Assembly: GCA_038255685.1 (NCBI GenBank)
Contig: JBBSLC010000168.1
Coordinates: 1 to 5,998 of the forward strand
Source of the DNA: CADCSY01 sp038255685
GTDB lineage: Bacteria; Actinomycetota; Acidimicrobiia; Acidimicrobiales; CADCSY01
DNA: 5,998 nt
Direction: 5' to 3'
Part shown: piece after piece, positions 1 through 5,037 of the stretch
Layout of the letters: each line of letters opens with the position of its first letter
Numbering within the stretch: position 1 is the first letter of the stretch
Translations under genes and position numbers: made by a program
Notes under the pieces: generated by a model
Seen by the model: only the letters and a program-made list of their open reading frames with translations
Databases searched by the model: none
Told to the model about the DNA's origin: nothing

Positions 1-389
1 AGCGGGACCAGCTGGGGGACGACCGACGCCTCGTGGTCGGCCCACAGGGGCGCCCGGTCGTCGTTGAGGTTGGCGACCACCGCTGCGACCTGCCCGCTCG
101 ACAGGTCACCGTCGACCCAGGCTGCGGCGGTGACCGGCGCGACCCGGAGACGCCTACCGGTCTTCGCCACGGTTGCGGCGTCACGGTGGGACAGCCCGGC
201 GTGGTGGCGGAGCCATCCCGTCATCGACGTGTCCCCGTCCACATCCCACAGGTCAGCAACGTCGAACGCGGCGGCCGCCATCGTGACCTTCGCGTCGAGA
301 CGGTCCCGCAGGCGCAGCACCTCGACCAGGGCAGCCGAGTCGACCGGGACCTCCAGCTCCTCCACGGCGTCGGCCAGCACCTCGAACAT
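1..389 (-). CDS. DUF222/13E12-type HNH endonuclease family protein, N-terminal part (runs off the left edge)
   Basis: An uninterrupted minus-strand frame runs from the ATG at 389 to the window edge, giving 129 codons beginning MFEVLADAVEELEVPVDSAA. Recognisable pieces include LRLRDRLDAKVTMAAAAFD near residues 26-44, the segment DGDTSMTGWLRHHAGLSHRD around 51-70, and SGQVAAVVANL near 100. These match the helical N-terminal DUF222 domain of the actinobacterial 13E12 repeat family, in which a C-terminal HNH nuclease domain normally follows. That HNH motif lies outside the window, so nuclease activity is inferred from the family only. The family is usually present in many copies per actinobacterial genome and its cellular role is unsettled. 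There is no convincing Shine-Dalgarno before the ATG, but a TANNNT hexamer sits six bases upstream, which suggests a leaderless message. The gene is divergent from the gene at 642 and unrelated in function to the phn operon. Confidence 0.85.
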   Translation of the reverse strand, partial: MFEVLADAVEELEVPVDSAALVEVLRLRDRLDAKVTMAAAAFDVADLWDVDGDTSMTGWLRHHAGLSHRDAATVAKTGRRLRVAPVTAAAWVDGDLSSGQVAAVVANLNDDRAPLWADHEASVVPQLVP

Positions 390-395
390 GACACC

Positions 396-401
396 AACCT
401 A
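396..401 (-). promoter_or_regulatory. Possible leaderless-type -10 box for the DUF222/HNH gene
   Basis: Read on the minus strand, the hexamer TAGGTT fits the actinobacterial -10 pattern TANNNT. Its last base is six bases away from the ATG at 389, so transcription would be expected to start at or next to the A of the start codon. A TTGTCA at 418-413 (minus strand) looks like a -35 box but is only 11 bp away, too close for a standard spacer. The call rests on geometry only. Confidence 0.35.
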
Positions 402-431
402 CGCAGGGGGTGTGACAACGCCCCGACCCTG

Positions 432-454
432 AAACCCATGTGGCACAGGGGTTT
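432..454. repeat. 23-bp near-perfect palindrome upstream of the DUF222/HNH gene
   Basis: The arms read AAACCC (432-437) and GGGTTT (449-454). Inside them TGTG (439-442) pairs with CACA (444-447) around a single central G at 443. The only mismatched pair is A438/G448, so 10 of 11 pairs match. The single-base centre and the lack of a following T-run argue against a transcription terminator. A two-fold symmetric site of this size suits a dimeric DNA-binding protein. It lies 43 bp before the DUF222/HNH start codon, so it could control that gene, or the divergent gene at 642. No protein is identified that would bind it. Confidence 0.5.
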
Positions 455-502
455 CCTGGGGTTGATGAGCCTGTTGTTGTTGCCTCGACGCCTGTTCTGG
501 AT

Positions 503-516
503 GTCAGTGCAGTGAC
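503..516. repeat. 14-bp imperfect palindrome in the divergent intergenic region
   Basis: The sequence is GTCA-G-TGCA-G-TGAC: the outer GTCA/TGAC arms and the central TGCA are symmetric, with one G/G mismatch pair. It could be a regulator site for the gene at 642, but it is short enough to arise by chance. The rest of 390-641 shows no gene: overlapping open frames there lack recognisable protein content. Confidence 0.2.
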
Positions 517-629
517 GAGGTGCATCGCCGTGCCGGCCGGTCCTCCTCCGGGCCCGAGCGCGTCGGCTCGGTGCCTCGACTCAGCCTGCAGCGATGGCAG
601 CACGGGAGCCGCGGCCCCGACACGACCGG

Positions 630-635
630 TAGTTT
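630..635 (+). promoter_or_regulatory. Possible leaderless-type -10 box for the swivel-domain gene
   Basis: TAGTTT fits TANNNT and ends six bases before the GTG at 642, the same geometry as at the divergent DUF222/HNH gene. There is no Shine-Dalgarno between it and the start, consistent with a leaderless message. I see no clear -35 box around 607-613. The TAG of this hexamer is also the in-frame stop that limits how far upstream the gene at 642 could begin. Confidence 0.35.
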
Positions 636-641
636 CGAAGC

Positions 642-1025
642 GTGCGGGAGATCGGACGAGGGGAGCGGGCGTTCGAGGCAGGCCCGGTCCAGGGGACGGT
701 GCGCGTCGGTCCATCACCCGCCGCCGCCGTCGAGGGCATCGTCCTCCTCCTCGGCGACGAGACGAGCGTCGAGCTCCCCCGCAGCCCGGAGTCCATCGTC
801 GCCGTCGTCTGCAGCAGCGGTGGCGCAGGCGACCCGCTCGCCGGGGCGTGCGCCGAGGCTCGGATCCCCTGCGTCATGGGTGTCCTCTTCGACGGAGGGC
901 CACCTGGAGAGGGGACCCTCGTGGTGGTCGACTGCTCGGGCGACGAGGGCGTCGTGTCGGCAGTCGACGGTGGGGTGACCGAGGCGGGCTTGGAGGACGT
1001 GGTCGCCACCCAGGACCCCGACTGA
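642..1025 (+). CDS. Small orphan protein resembling a PEP-utiliser swivel domain, with the catalytic His position apparently Pro
   Basis: This 127-residue frame has an in-frame TAG at 630, so GTG 642 is the first possible start; GTG 699 is a later alternative but would cut into the domain. From residue about 14 (GPVQGTVRV) to about 81 (RIPCVMGV) the pattern resembles the mobile phosphohistidine domain of PEP-utilising enzymes: an opening G-x-x-x-G-x-V strand, a hydrophobic VEGIVLLL strand, and the end motif IPxVxG. In the usual motif TGG-x-x-SH followed by A-x-x-AREYGIP, the histidine carries the phosphate. Lining up from the IP at 75-76 gives SGG at 59-61 and D64-P65 where S-H should be, so phosphotransfer by the usual route looks impossible. 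There is no ATP-grasp or PEP-binding domain attached. It begins a two-gene unit with the protein starting at 1027. The domain call is from pattern recognition and is moderately sure; the coding status is surer. Confidence 0.6.
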   Translation: MREIGRGERAFEAGPVQGTVRVGPSPAAAVEGIVLLLGDETSVELPRSPESIVAVVCSSGGAGDPLAGACAEARIPCVMGVLFDGGPPGEGTLVVVDCSGDEGVVSAVDGGVTEAGLEDVVATQDPD

Positions 1026-1026
1026 G

Positions 1027-1944
1027 GTGTTCCAGCCAACACGTGCTGACGAGGGCCGCCACCCGCCGACCGACCATCCGCTCTGGGAGGAGGCCTGGCA
1101 CCTCGACTTCGCGACCGCCGCCGGCGATCTCGGGGGCCACGTCCGCCTCGGCATCCTGCCCAACCAGGGTGTGAGCTGGGTGTGGTGCGCCATCGTCGGC
1201 GACGGGCGCCGACTGGTCACCGTCGTCGAGCACGACGCACCGATCCCACGACGGGGCTCGCTCGACCTGCGCTGCGAGGGGCTGTGGCTCGACCTCGTCT
1301 GCGAGGAGCCGCTGCGTCACTGGAGCGCCGGGCTCGAGGCGTTCGGCGTCGCCCTCGACGAGCCGGCCGATGCGCTCGGCGACCTGCGCGGCGAGCGGAT
1401 CGGCGTGGGGCTCGACCTCGGGTGGGAGAGCGTCGGAGAGGCCCTCGGCGACCGGGGTGGCGGCCGCTACGACCTCGACTGCGACGTGACCGGGGAGGTC
1501 CTCCTCGGTGACGAGGTCATCACGTTCGACGGGTGGGGCAGCCGCCACCACACCTGGGGCGTCCGTGACTGGTGGGGCGGGTCGACGACGGCGGGCGCCG
1601 GCCGGCTGCACGACGGCACCCGCTGGAACGTCCACCAGACGGCGGTGCCCGGTGACGGACCGTGTGGTGGGGCGATCACGCCACCGGGTGGGCCGCTCGC
1701 CGTGGCGTCGGGCTGGGGCAGCTCGGACGACGGTGGCACCACCTCTTCCGGCCCGTTCCCGAACGCGATCGTCCTCGAGCTCGACGGTCTCGAGCTGCGC
1801 AACGAGGTCCGCCACCTCTCCCCGGTCCCCGTCGTCGCACCCGACGGAAGGGTGGGCAACCTCGTCCACGGCCTGTGCGGGACCATCGCTGTGGGCGGTC
1901 GCAGCGGCGCTGCGTGGCTGACGTGGAGCCGCCCGAGCGGTTGA
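1027..1944 (+). CDS. DUF7064/DUF7065-like protein (distantly CrtC/AttH-like), function unknown
   Basis: The protein has 305 residues from a GTG placed one base after the stop of the previous gene, so the two are surely co-transcribed and probably coupled. There is no signal peptide or membrane segment. An N-terminal part (W20 to about 130) contains HVRLGILPNQG at 38-48, CEGLWLDLVCEEPLRHWS at 83-100 and AFGVALDEPADAL at 105-117, a pattern I associate with DUF7064/DUF7065-type actinobacterial proteins. A second part begins at DCDVTGEVLLGDEVITFDG (151-169) and carries the signature GWGSRHHTWGVRDWW (169-183), comparable to the G-x-x-H-x-WG element of carotenoid hydratase CrtC and AttH-like beta-barrel proteins. 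The repeated mention of such genes near lipid or steroid metabolism is family-level background only. No catalytic role can be assigned. It is separated from phnF by a 117-bp regulatory gap and is probably not part of the phosphonate pathway. Confidence 0.75.
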   Translation: MFQPTRADEGRHPPTDHPLWEEAWHLDFATAAGDLGGHVRLGILPNQGVSWVWCAIVGDGRRLVTVVEHDAPIPRRGSLDLRCEGLWLDLVCEEPLRHWSAGLEAFGVALDEPADALGDLRGERIGVGLDLGWESVGEALGDRGGGRYDLDCDVTGEVLLGDEVITFDGWGSRHHTWGVRDWWGGSTTAGAGRLHDGTRWNVHQTAVPGDGPCGGAITPPGGPLAVASGWGSSDDGGTTSSGPFPNAIVLELDGLELRNEVRHLSPVPVVAPDGRVGNLVHGLCGTIAVGGRSGAAWLTWSRPSG

Positions 1945-2011
1945 CGTCGTCCCCACCAGCCCATCGGCCGGGTGTCGTCTCAACCGAACGGCCATCAACT
2001 GTCCCGCTCTC

Positions 2012-2022
2012 GTTCACCTCCG
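2012..2022 (+). promoter_or_regulatory. Candidate PHO-box repeat unit upstream of the phn operon
   Basis: GTTCACCTCCG matches 10 of 11 positions of the Streptomyces PhoP direct-repeat unit G(G/T)TCAYYYR(G/C)G as I remember it; only position 9 (C instead of a purine) differs. It sits immediately upstream of the inverted repeat and possible -35 box, a suitable place for an activator. The neighbouring 11-bp units on either side match poorly (about 5 of 11 each), so a full two-unit box is not visible. Confidence 0.35.
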
Positions 2023-2025
2023 TGT

Positions 2026-2041
2026 AGTTGTCAGGACAACT
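2026..2041. promoter_or_regulatory. Probable PhnF operator (perfect 7+2+7 inverted repeat)
   Basis: AGTTGTC-AG-GACAACT is a perfect inverted repeat with a 2-bp spacer, ending 20 bp before the phnF start. HutC/GntR regulators bind compact palindromes of this type; the mycobacterial PhnF site, as I recall, is TGGTATAGACCA, similar in form but different in sequence. Its position, overlapping a possible -35 box (2028-2033), suggests repression by blocking RNA polymerase and hence autoregulation of phnF and the whole operon. That PhnF is the protein bound here is an inference from proximity and family. Confidence 0.7.
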
Positions 2042-2055
2042 CGGTCGGTCAGGGT
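2028..2055 (+). promoter_or_regulatory. Possible phn operon promoter
   Basis: TTGTCA (2028-2033) resembles a -35 box. CAGGGT (2050-2055), 16 bp downstream, is a weak -10 that departs from TANNNT at its first base. It ends six bases before GTG 2062, so the message could be leaderless. Alternatively AGGG (2051-2054), seven bases before the GTG, could be a weak Shine-Dalgarno; the two readings cannot be separated by eye. Confidence 0.3.
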
Positions 2056-2061
2056 CGTTGC

Positions 2062-2790
2062 GTGCCCGCCGTCGCCACCTACCTCGAGCTCGCCGATGCG
2101 CTCGAGCGTGCGCTGCGTCGCGCTCGTGCGGGCGAGCGAGTGGCCTCCGAGCACGAGCTCGTCGCCGCCCACGGCATCAGCAGGCCGACGGCGAGAGCGG
2201 TGCTACAGGAGCTCGAGCAGCGATTCGTCGTCCGCCGCGTCCGCGGTGCCGGAACCTTCGTCAACCACCGCATCGACTACGTCATCGGGAGCGACCGCCC
2301 ACCGTCGTTCAGCGACACCGTCACCCGGGCGGGGGGCACCCCCGGGGCCCGGCTGCTCGACGTCCAGACCCGGAGGGCGACGGCTGAGGTCCGAGACGCG
2401 CTCGGCCTGGCGACCGGGAGCTCGGTCGTGGTCGTCGTGCGGGTGGTGACCGTCGACGGCCTGGTGGCCGGGATCATCACCAGCCACCTGCCGGCGGCGC
2501 TCGTCCCCGGCCTGGCGACGCACCTGCTCGCCGAGGACGGCGCCCTGTCGGTCGATGCCCTCCTCCGGTCCCGGTACGGGCTCCGGCCGCGTCGTGCCTG
2601 GAGCCGGGCGTCCCTGGACGTCCCGCCAGCGACGGTCGCCGCCCACCTCGGCCTCGACGCAGCCGCCCCGAGCTGGTGCATCGAGAGCACGAACGAGGAC
2701 GAGCGCACCGGGGCGCGCATCGAGCGCAGCACCAGCTGGAACCGTGCCGACGCCCTGCGGGTGGTCTTCGAGCTCGGGGCGAACCCGTGA
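2062..2790 (+). CDS. phnF: PhnF, HutC/GntR-family transcriptional regulator of phosphonate use
   Basis: The 242-residue product has the usual length for PhnF/HutC proteins. Residues 1-68 form the GntR winged helix-turn-helix: YLELADALERALRR, then the recognition region EHELVAAHGISRPTARAVLQ (30-49) and the wing RRVRGAGTFV (58-67). Residues about 80-238 are the UTRA ligand-binding domain, including LGLATGSSVVVVVRVVTVDG (114-133), the HLPAALVP stretch (142-149) and the end IERSTSWNRADALRVVFEL. GTG 2062 is chosen because it opens right before the first conserved helix; an in-frame extension to 1972 would add 30 residues without family resemblance and would place the operator inside the gene. Its last codon overlaps phnG (GTGA), so regulator and enzymes are co-expressed. 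The likely ligand is a phosphonate or related phosphate compound, which the sequence cannot show. Confidence in the family is very high; in the PhnF name it rests on the operon. Confidence 0.95.
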   Translation: MPAVATYLELADALERALRRARAGERVASEHELVAAHGISRPTARAVLQELEQRFVVRRVRGAGTFVNHRIDYVIGSDRPPSFSDTVTRAGGTPGARLLDVQTRRATAEVRDALGLATGSSVVVVVRVVTVDGLVAGIITSHLPAALVPGLATHLLAEDGALSVDALLRSRYGLRPRRAWSRASLDVPPATVAAHLGLDAAAPSWCIESTNEDERTGARIERSTSWNRADALRVVFELGANP

Positions 2791-3245
2791 CCGGCGAGGC
2801 TGCGACGAGCGATGCCGTGATGACCCGGGAGCGGCGCTGCGGGCTGCTCGCCATCGCCGATCCCCAGGCCCTCGTCGACGTGGCTGATCGGTGCCTGGCG
2901 GACGGGACCCGACCGACCGTGCTGGTCGGCCCTGAGGTCGGCCTGACCATGCTCGACGTGCGCGAACCCGTGTGCGGCGACCGGTTCTACCTGGGGGAGG
3001 TGCTCGTGACCAGAGCGGAGGTCGAGCTGGGCGGCGCCCGTGGCTGGGCGATGCGGATGGGCGGCGACCGGGTCGCGACCCTGGCCGCCGCCGTCTGTGA
3101 CGCCGAGGTCGAGGCCGGCAGGGCGCGAGCGGGCGACGTCGAGGCCCTCTGCAAGCGCACGGCGGCGTCAGCCGAAGCGGCCGATGCAGCGTCGAGGGTC
3201 GAGATCGCAGCGACCGAGGTCCGCTTCGAGGAGATGGACCTGTGA
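2787..3245 (+). CDS. phnG: PhnG, C-P lyase core complex subunit
   Basis: The product has 152 residues, close to the 150 of E. coli PhnG. Key features are RERRCGLLAIADPQAL (14-29), corresponding to the family's opening R-x-x-W/L-ALLA region, VGPEVGLTMLDVRE (47-60), and the signature FYLGEVLVTRAEVEL (67-81), which lines up with the family F-x-LGE-x-x-VTR motif. A helical C-terminal part follows. PhnG forms, with PhnH, PhnI and PhnJ, the cytoplasmic core complex and takes part in coupling the phosphonate to ATP-derived ribose. GTG 2787 overlaps the phnF stop as GTGA. GTG 2817 would be an alternative that drops ten poorly conserved residues. The upstream bases CGGGGCG provide at best a weak ribosome site, so translation probably relies on coupling to phnF. 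Confidence 0.95.
   Translation: MTGEAATSDAVMTRERRCGLLAIADPQALVDVADRCLADGTRPTVLVGPEVGLTMLDVREPVCGDRFYLGEVLVTRAEVELGGARGWAMRMGGDRVATLAAAVCDAEVEAGRARAGDVEALCKRTAASAEAADAASRVEIAATEVRFEEMDL
3228..3233 (+). promoter_or_regulatory. Strong ribosome binding site for phnH, inside the end of phnG
   Basis: GAGGAG lies eight bases before GTG 3242, encoded within the last codons of phnG. It is the best Shine-Dalgarno in the phn cluster and fixes the phnH start at the GTGA overlap. Confidence 0.65.
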
Positions 3246-3898
3246 CGGCGCTCGGCCAGGGACGGACGGGTGACAGCCTCGCCGGGCTCATCGCCGCAGC
3301 GCACCTGGACGGCGAGGCATCGGTCGCCGTGTTCCGCACGCTGCTCGACGCCCTCGCCCGGCCGGGCACGGTCCTCCCCGGCCCGGCGCTCCACGGTGGG
3401 GCGATCCCCCCGGCCCTCGTGCCGGCACTCGCCCTCGCCGACGTGGACCTGCGCGTCGCCGTCGTCGGTGAGGACGCAGCAGTGTGGGGTGAGGTGCTGC
3501 GCTCGGTCACCGGCGCCGTCCCGTCGAGCCTCGCCACCGCCAGCATCATCGTGGCCCTCCGGGAGCTCAGCCCCTCCGAGGTGCTCGTCGTCGAGTGCGG
3601 CGATGCGATGCACCCCGAGCTCTCCTGCCGGCTGATACTCGCCTGCCGCTCGCTGCGCGAGGGCTCGGGTGCCGGTGCGCCGCCGGGAGCGACGTCGCTG
3701 CGCCTGACCGGCCCTGGCATCCCCGACGCTCGCGTCCTGCACGTCTCGGGCATCGACCACGAGGTGTTCGAGACGCTCATCGCCGCGAACCGGCAGTTCC
3801 CCGCCGGGATCGACACCCACCTCGTCGACGATGCTGGCCAGGTCGCCGGGCTGCCCCGCAGCACGACCATCGAGATCCTGGGCACGGGGGCGAGCTGA
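3242..3898 (+). CDS. phnH: PhnH, C-P lyase core complex subunit
   Basis: At 218 residues it is somewhat longer than the 194-residue E. coli protein, largely through about 25 extra residues at the N-terminus. The family entry motif FRTLLDALARPGTV (31-44) is clear. It is followed by SSLATASIIVALRELSPSEVL (95-115), the signature LTGPGI (155-160), and the end block ANRQFPAGIDTHLVD (182-196) leading to GLPRSTTIEI (203-212), equivalent to the E. coli region ending ALPRTT. PhnH is a homodimeric, cytoplasmic scaffold subunit of the PhnGHIJ core and is needed for forming the ribose-phosphonate intermediate. It overlaps phnG by GTGA and phnI by TGATG. Confidence 0.96.
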   Translation: MTALGQGRTGDSLAGLIAAAHLDGEASVAVFRTLLDALARPGTVLPGPALHGGAIPPALVPALALADVDLRVAVVGEDAAVWGEVLRSVTGAVPSSLATASIIVALRELSPSEVLVVECGDAMHPELSCRLILACRSLREGSGAGAPPGATSLRLTGPGIPDARVLHVSGIDHEVFETLIAANRQFPAGIDTHLVDDAGQVAGLPRSTTIEILGTGAS

Positions 3899-5037
3899 TG
3901 GGCTACGTCGCCGCCCGTGGTGGGCTCGAGGCCATCGCCGCCGCCGAGCGCCTCGTCCGGTCGAAGCGCATGGCGGGGCCGAGCGGCTGGCTCGGCCTCG
4001 ACCAGCTCGTCGAGCGCCAGCGGCTCGCCGTCGACCGGGTCATGGGTGAGGGCGGCCTCTGGGACCCCGAGCTCGCCGCCGTCGCGGTGCGCCAGGCGGA
4101 GGGCGACGTGATCGAGGCCGCTCACCTCCTTCGGGCCCACCGCTCGACCCTGCCGCGCGTCGCCTACTCCGAGACCGTCGACGCCGACGACCTCGAGGTG
4201 CTCCGCCGCATCGTCCCCGCCTACCGCAACCCGCCCGGACCCCAGCTCCTCGGGCGCACGAGCGACTACACCGGCCGCCTCATCGAGCTCGTGCCCGAAG
4301 CCGAGCTGCGGTCCGAGGCGGCGACGATGACCGAGTCCCACGCGGCGTCGACCTCGATCGACGACCCGAGCCCCGAGGGTGCAGTGCGGCCGGGTCGTCT
4401 CCTCGACCTGCTCCGAGCCCAGGACCTCCTCGTCGAGCGGACCCCGGGTGACGGGGTGCCCTTCGACATCACCCGCATGCCGGCTCGCCCGCCCGCACCC
4501 CGGTCGGCTCGGCTCGCAACCATGGCGAGGGCCGAGACCGGCGCGCTCGTGAACCTCTGGTACCGCAACGTCCTCGGGCCCGACGGGTACCTGCACGAGG
4601 TGACCCTCGGCGAGGTCCGCCACGGCTACCTGCCTGTCCCCGTCACCCACCCCCACACCGGCGGCACCGTCACCATCGGACGGGTGCGGGCGACCGAGGT
4701 CGAGGCGATCGAGGACCTCGACGGACCGGAGGAGGATCGTGGCCGCTTCGACGCCGGCTACGGCCTGTGCCTCGGCCACAACGAGCGCAAGGCGATCGCC
4801 ATGGCCAACCTCGACATCAGCTGCCACCGCGACGCCGGTCGGAGCGCCCTCGAGCAGTCCGTGCTGCTCACGACCGACGGGCTCGACGCATCCGGCTTCC
4901 TCGAGCACCTGAAGCTCCCGCACTACGTCACGTTCCGATCGATGGTCGAGCGCAAGCAGGCGGTCCGCGCCGCTCGCGAGGGCGGCGGGGCGACGACGTC
5001 CGACCTCCCCGAGCCGGCGAAGGTCGGGGCGCCGTGA
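3898..5037 (+). CDS. phnI: PhnI, C-P lyase core subunit (nucleosidase-type phosphonate coupling)
   Basis: This 379-residue protein (E. coli about 354) aligns from its first residues: GYVAARGGLEAIAAAERL at the N-terminus, LAVDRVMGEGGLWDPELAA (43-61), LLRAHRSTL (77-85), QLLGRTSDYTGRL (116-128), DITRMPARPP (190-199), AGYGLCLGHNERKAIAMANLD (286-306) and SGFLEHLKLPHYVTF (332-346). H337 and H342, spaced as in the HLKLPH motif, correspond to the E. coli metal-binding pair His328/His333. PhnI displaces adenine from ATP with a phosphonate, together with PhnG, PhnH and PhnL. The extra length lies in a loop around 134-165, rich in acidic and Ser/Thr/Ala residues, and in a tail after 355. It is the only gene of the operon to start with ATG (TGATG overlap with phnH), with GGGGG (3886-3890) as a possible ribosome site. 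An in-frame extension to 3595 lies inside phnH and is not genuine. Confidence 0.98.
   Translation: MGYVAARGGLEAIAAAERLVRSKRMAGPSGWLGLDQLVERQRLAVDRVMGEGGLWDPELAAVAVRQAEGDVIEAAHLLRAHRSTLPRVAYSETVDADDLEVLRRIVPAYRNPPGPQLLGRTSDYTGRLIELVPEAELRSEAATMTESHAASTSIDDPSPEGAVRPGRLLDLLRAQDLLVERTPGDGVPFDITRMPARPPAPRSARLATMARAETGALVNLWYRNVLGPDGYLHEVTLGEVRHGYLPVPVTHPHTGGTVTIGRVRATEVEAIEDLDGPEEDRGRFDAGYGLCLGHNERKAIAMANLDISCHRDAGRSALEQSVLLTTDGLDASGFLEHLKLPHYVTFRSMVERKQAVRAAREGGGATTSDLPEPAKVGAP

Noticed and set aside
411..420. GTTGTCACA (minus strand) near the DUF222/HNH start as a second PhnF half-site
   Set aside because: Only the short GTTGTC core matches the operator arm and there is no symmetric partner; the gene is unrelated to phosphonate use.
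554..571. Hairpin CCGAGC-GCGTCG-GCTCGG as a terminator
   Set aside because: A six-pair stem without a following T-run, and no gene ends just before it on either strand; in GC-rich DNA such stems are common.
440..1174. A 244-codon plus-strand frame across the intergenic region and the swivel-like gene
   Set aside because: Its translation becomes long runs of Arg and Pro and overlaps two better-supported genes in another frame.
1966..1993. Stem GGCCG/CGGCC after the DUF7064-like gene as a terminator
   Set aside because: The stem is interrupted by a three-base bulge and no T-run follows, so it is not a convincing terminator.
874..1998. A 374-codon open frame on the minus strand opposite the DUF7064-like gene
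   Set aside because: The plus-strand product has recognisable conserved motifs; the antisense product does not, and has the Arg/Pro/Ala bias of a shadow frame.
1972..2061. Upstream extension of phnF by 30 residues
   Set aside because: The added residues do not resemble the GntR family and would cover the operator and promoter; GTG 2062 begins just before the first conserved helix.
3595..3897. Upstream extension of phnI into phnH
   Set aside because: It is Arg/Pro-rich shadow sequence inside phnH; ATG 3898 matches the conserved N-terminus of PhnI.
2203..4923. A 906-codon open frame on the minus strand opposite phnF-phnI
   Set aside because: It lies antisense to four clearly recognised genes, its translation is low-complexity and Arg/Gly/Val-rich with no family resemblance, and long antisense frames are normal in DNA this GC-rich.
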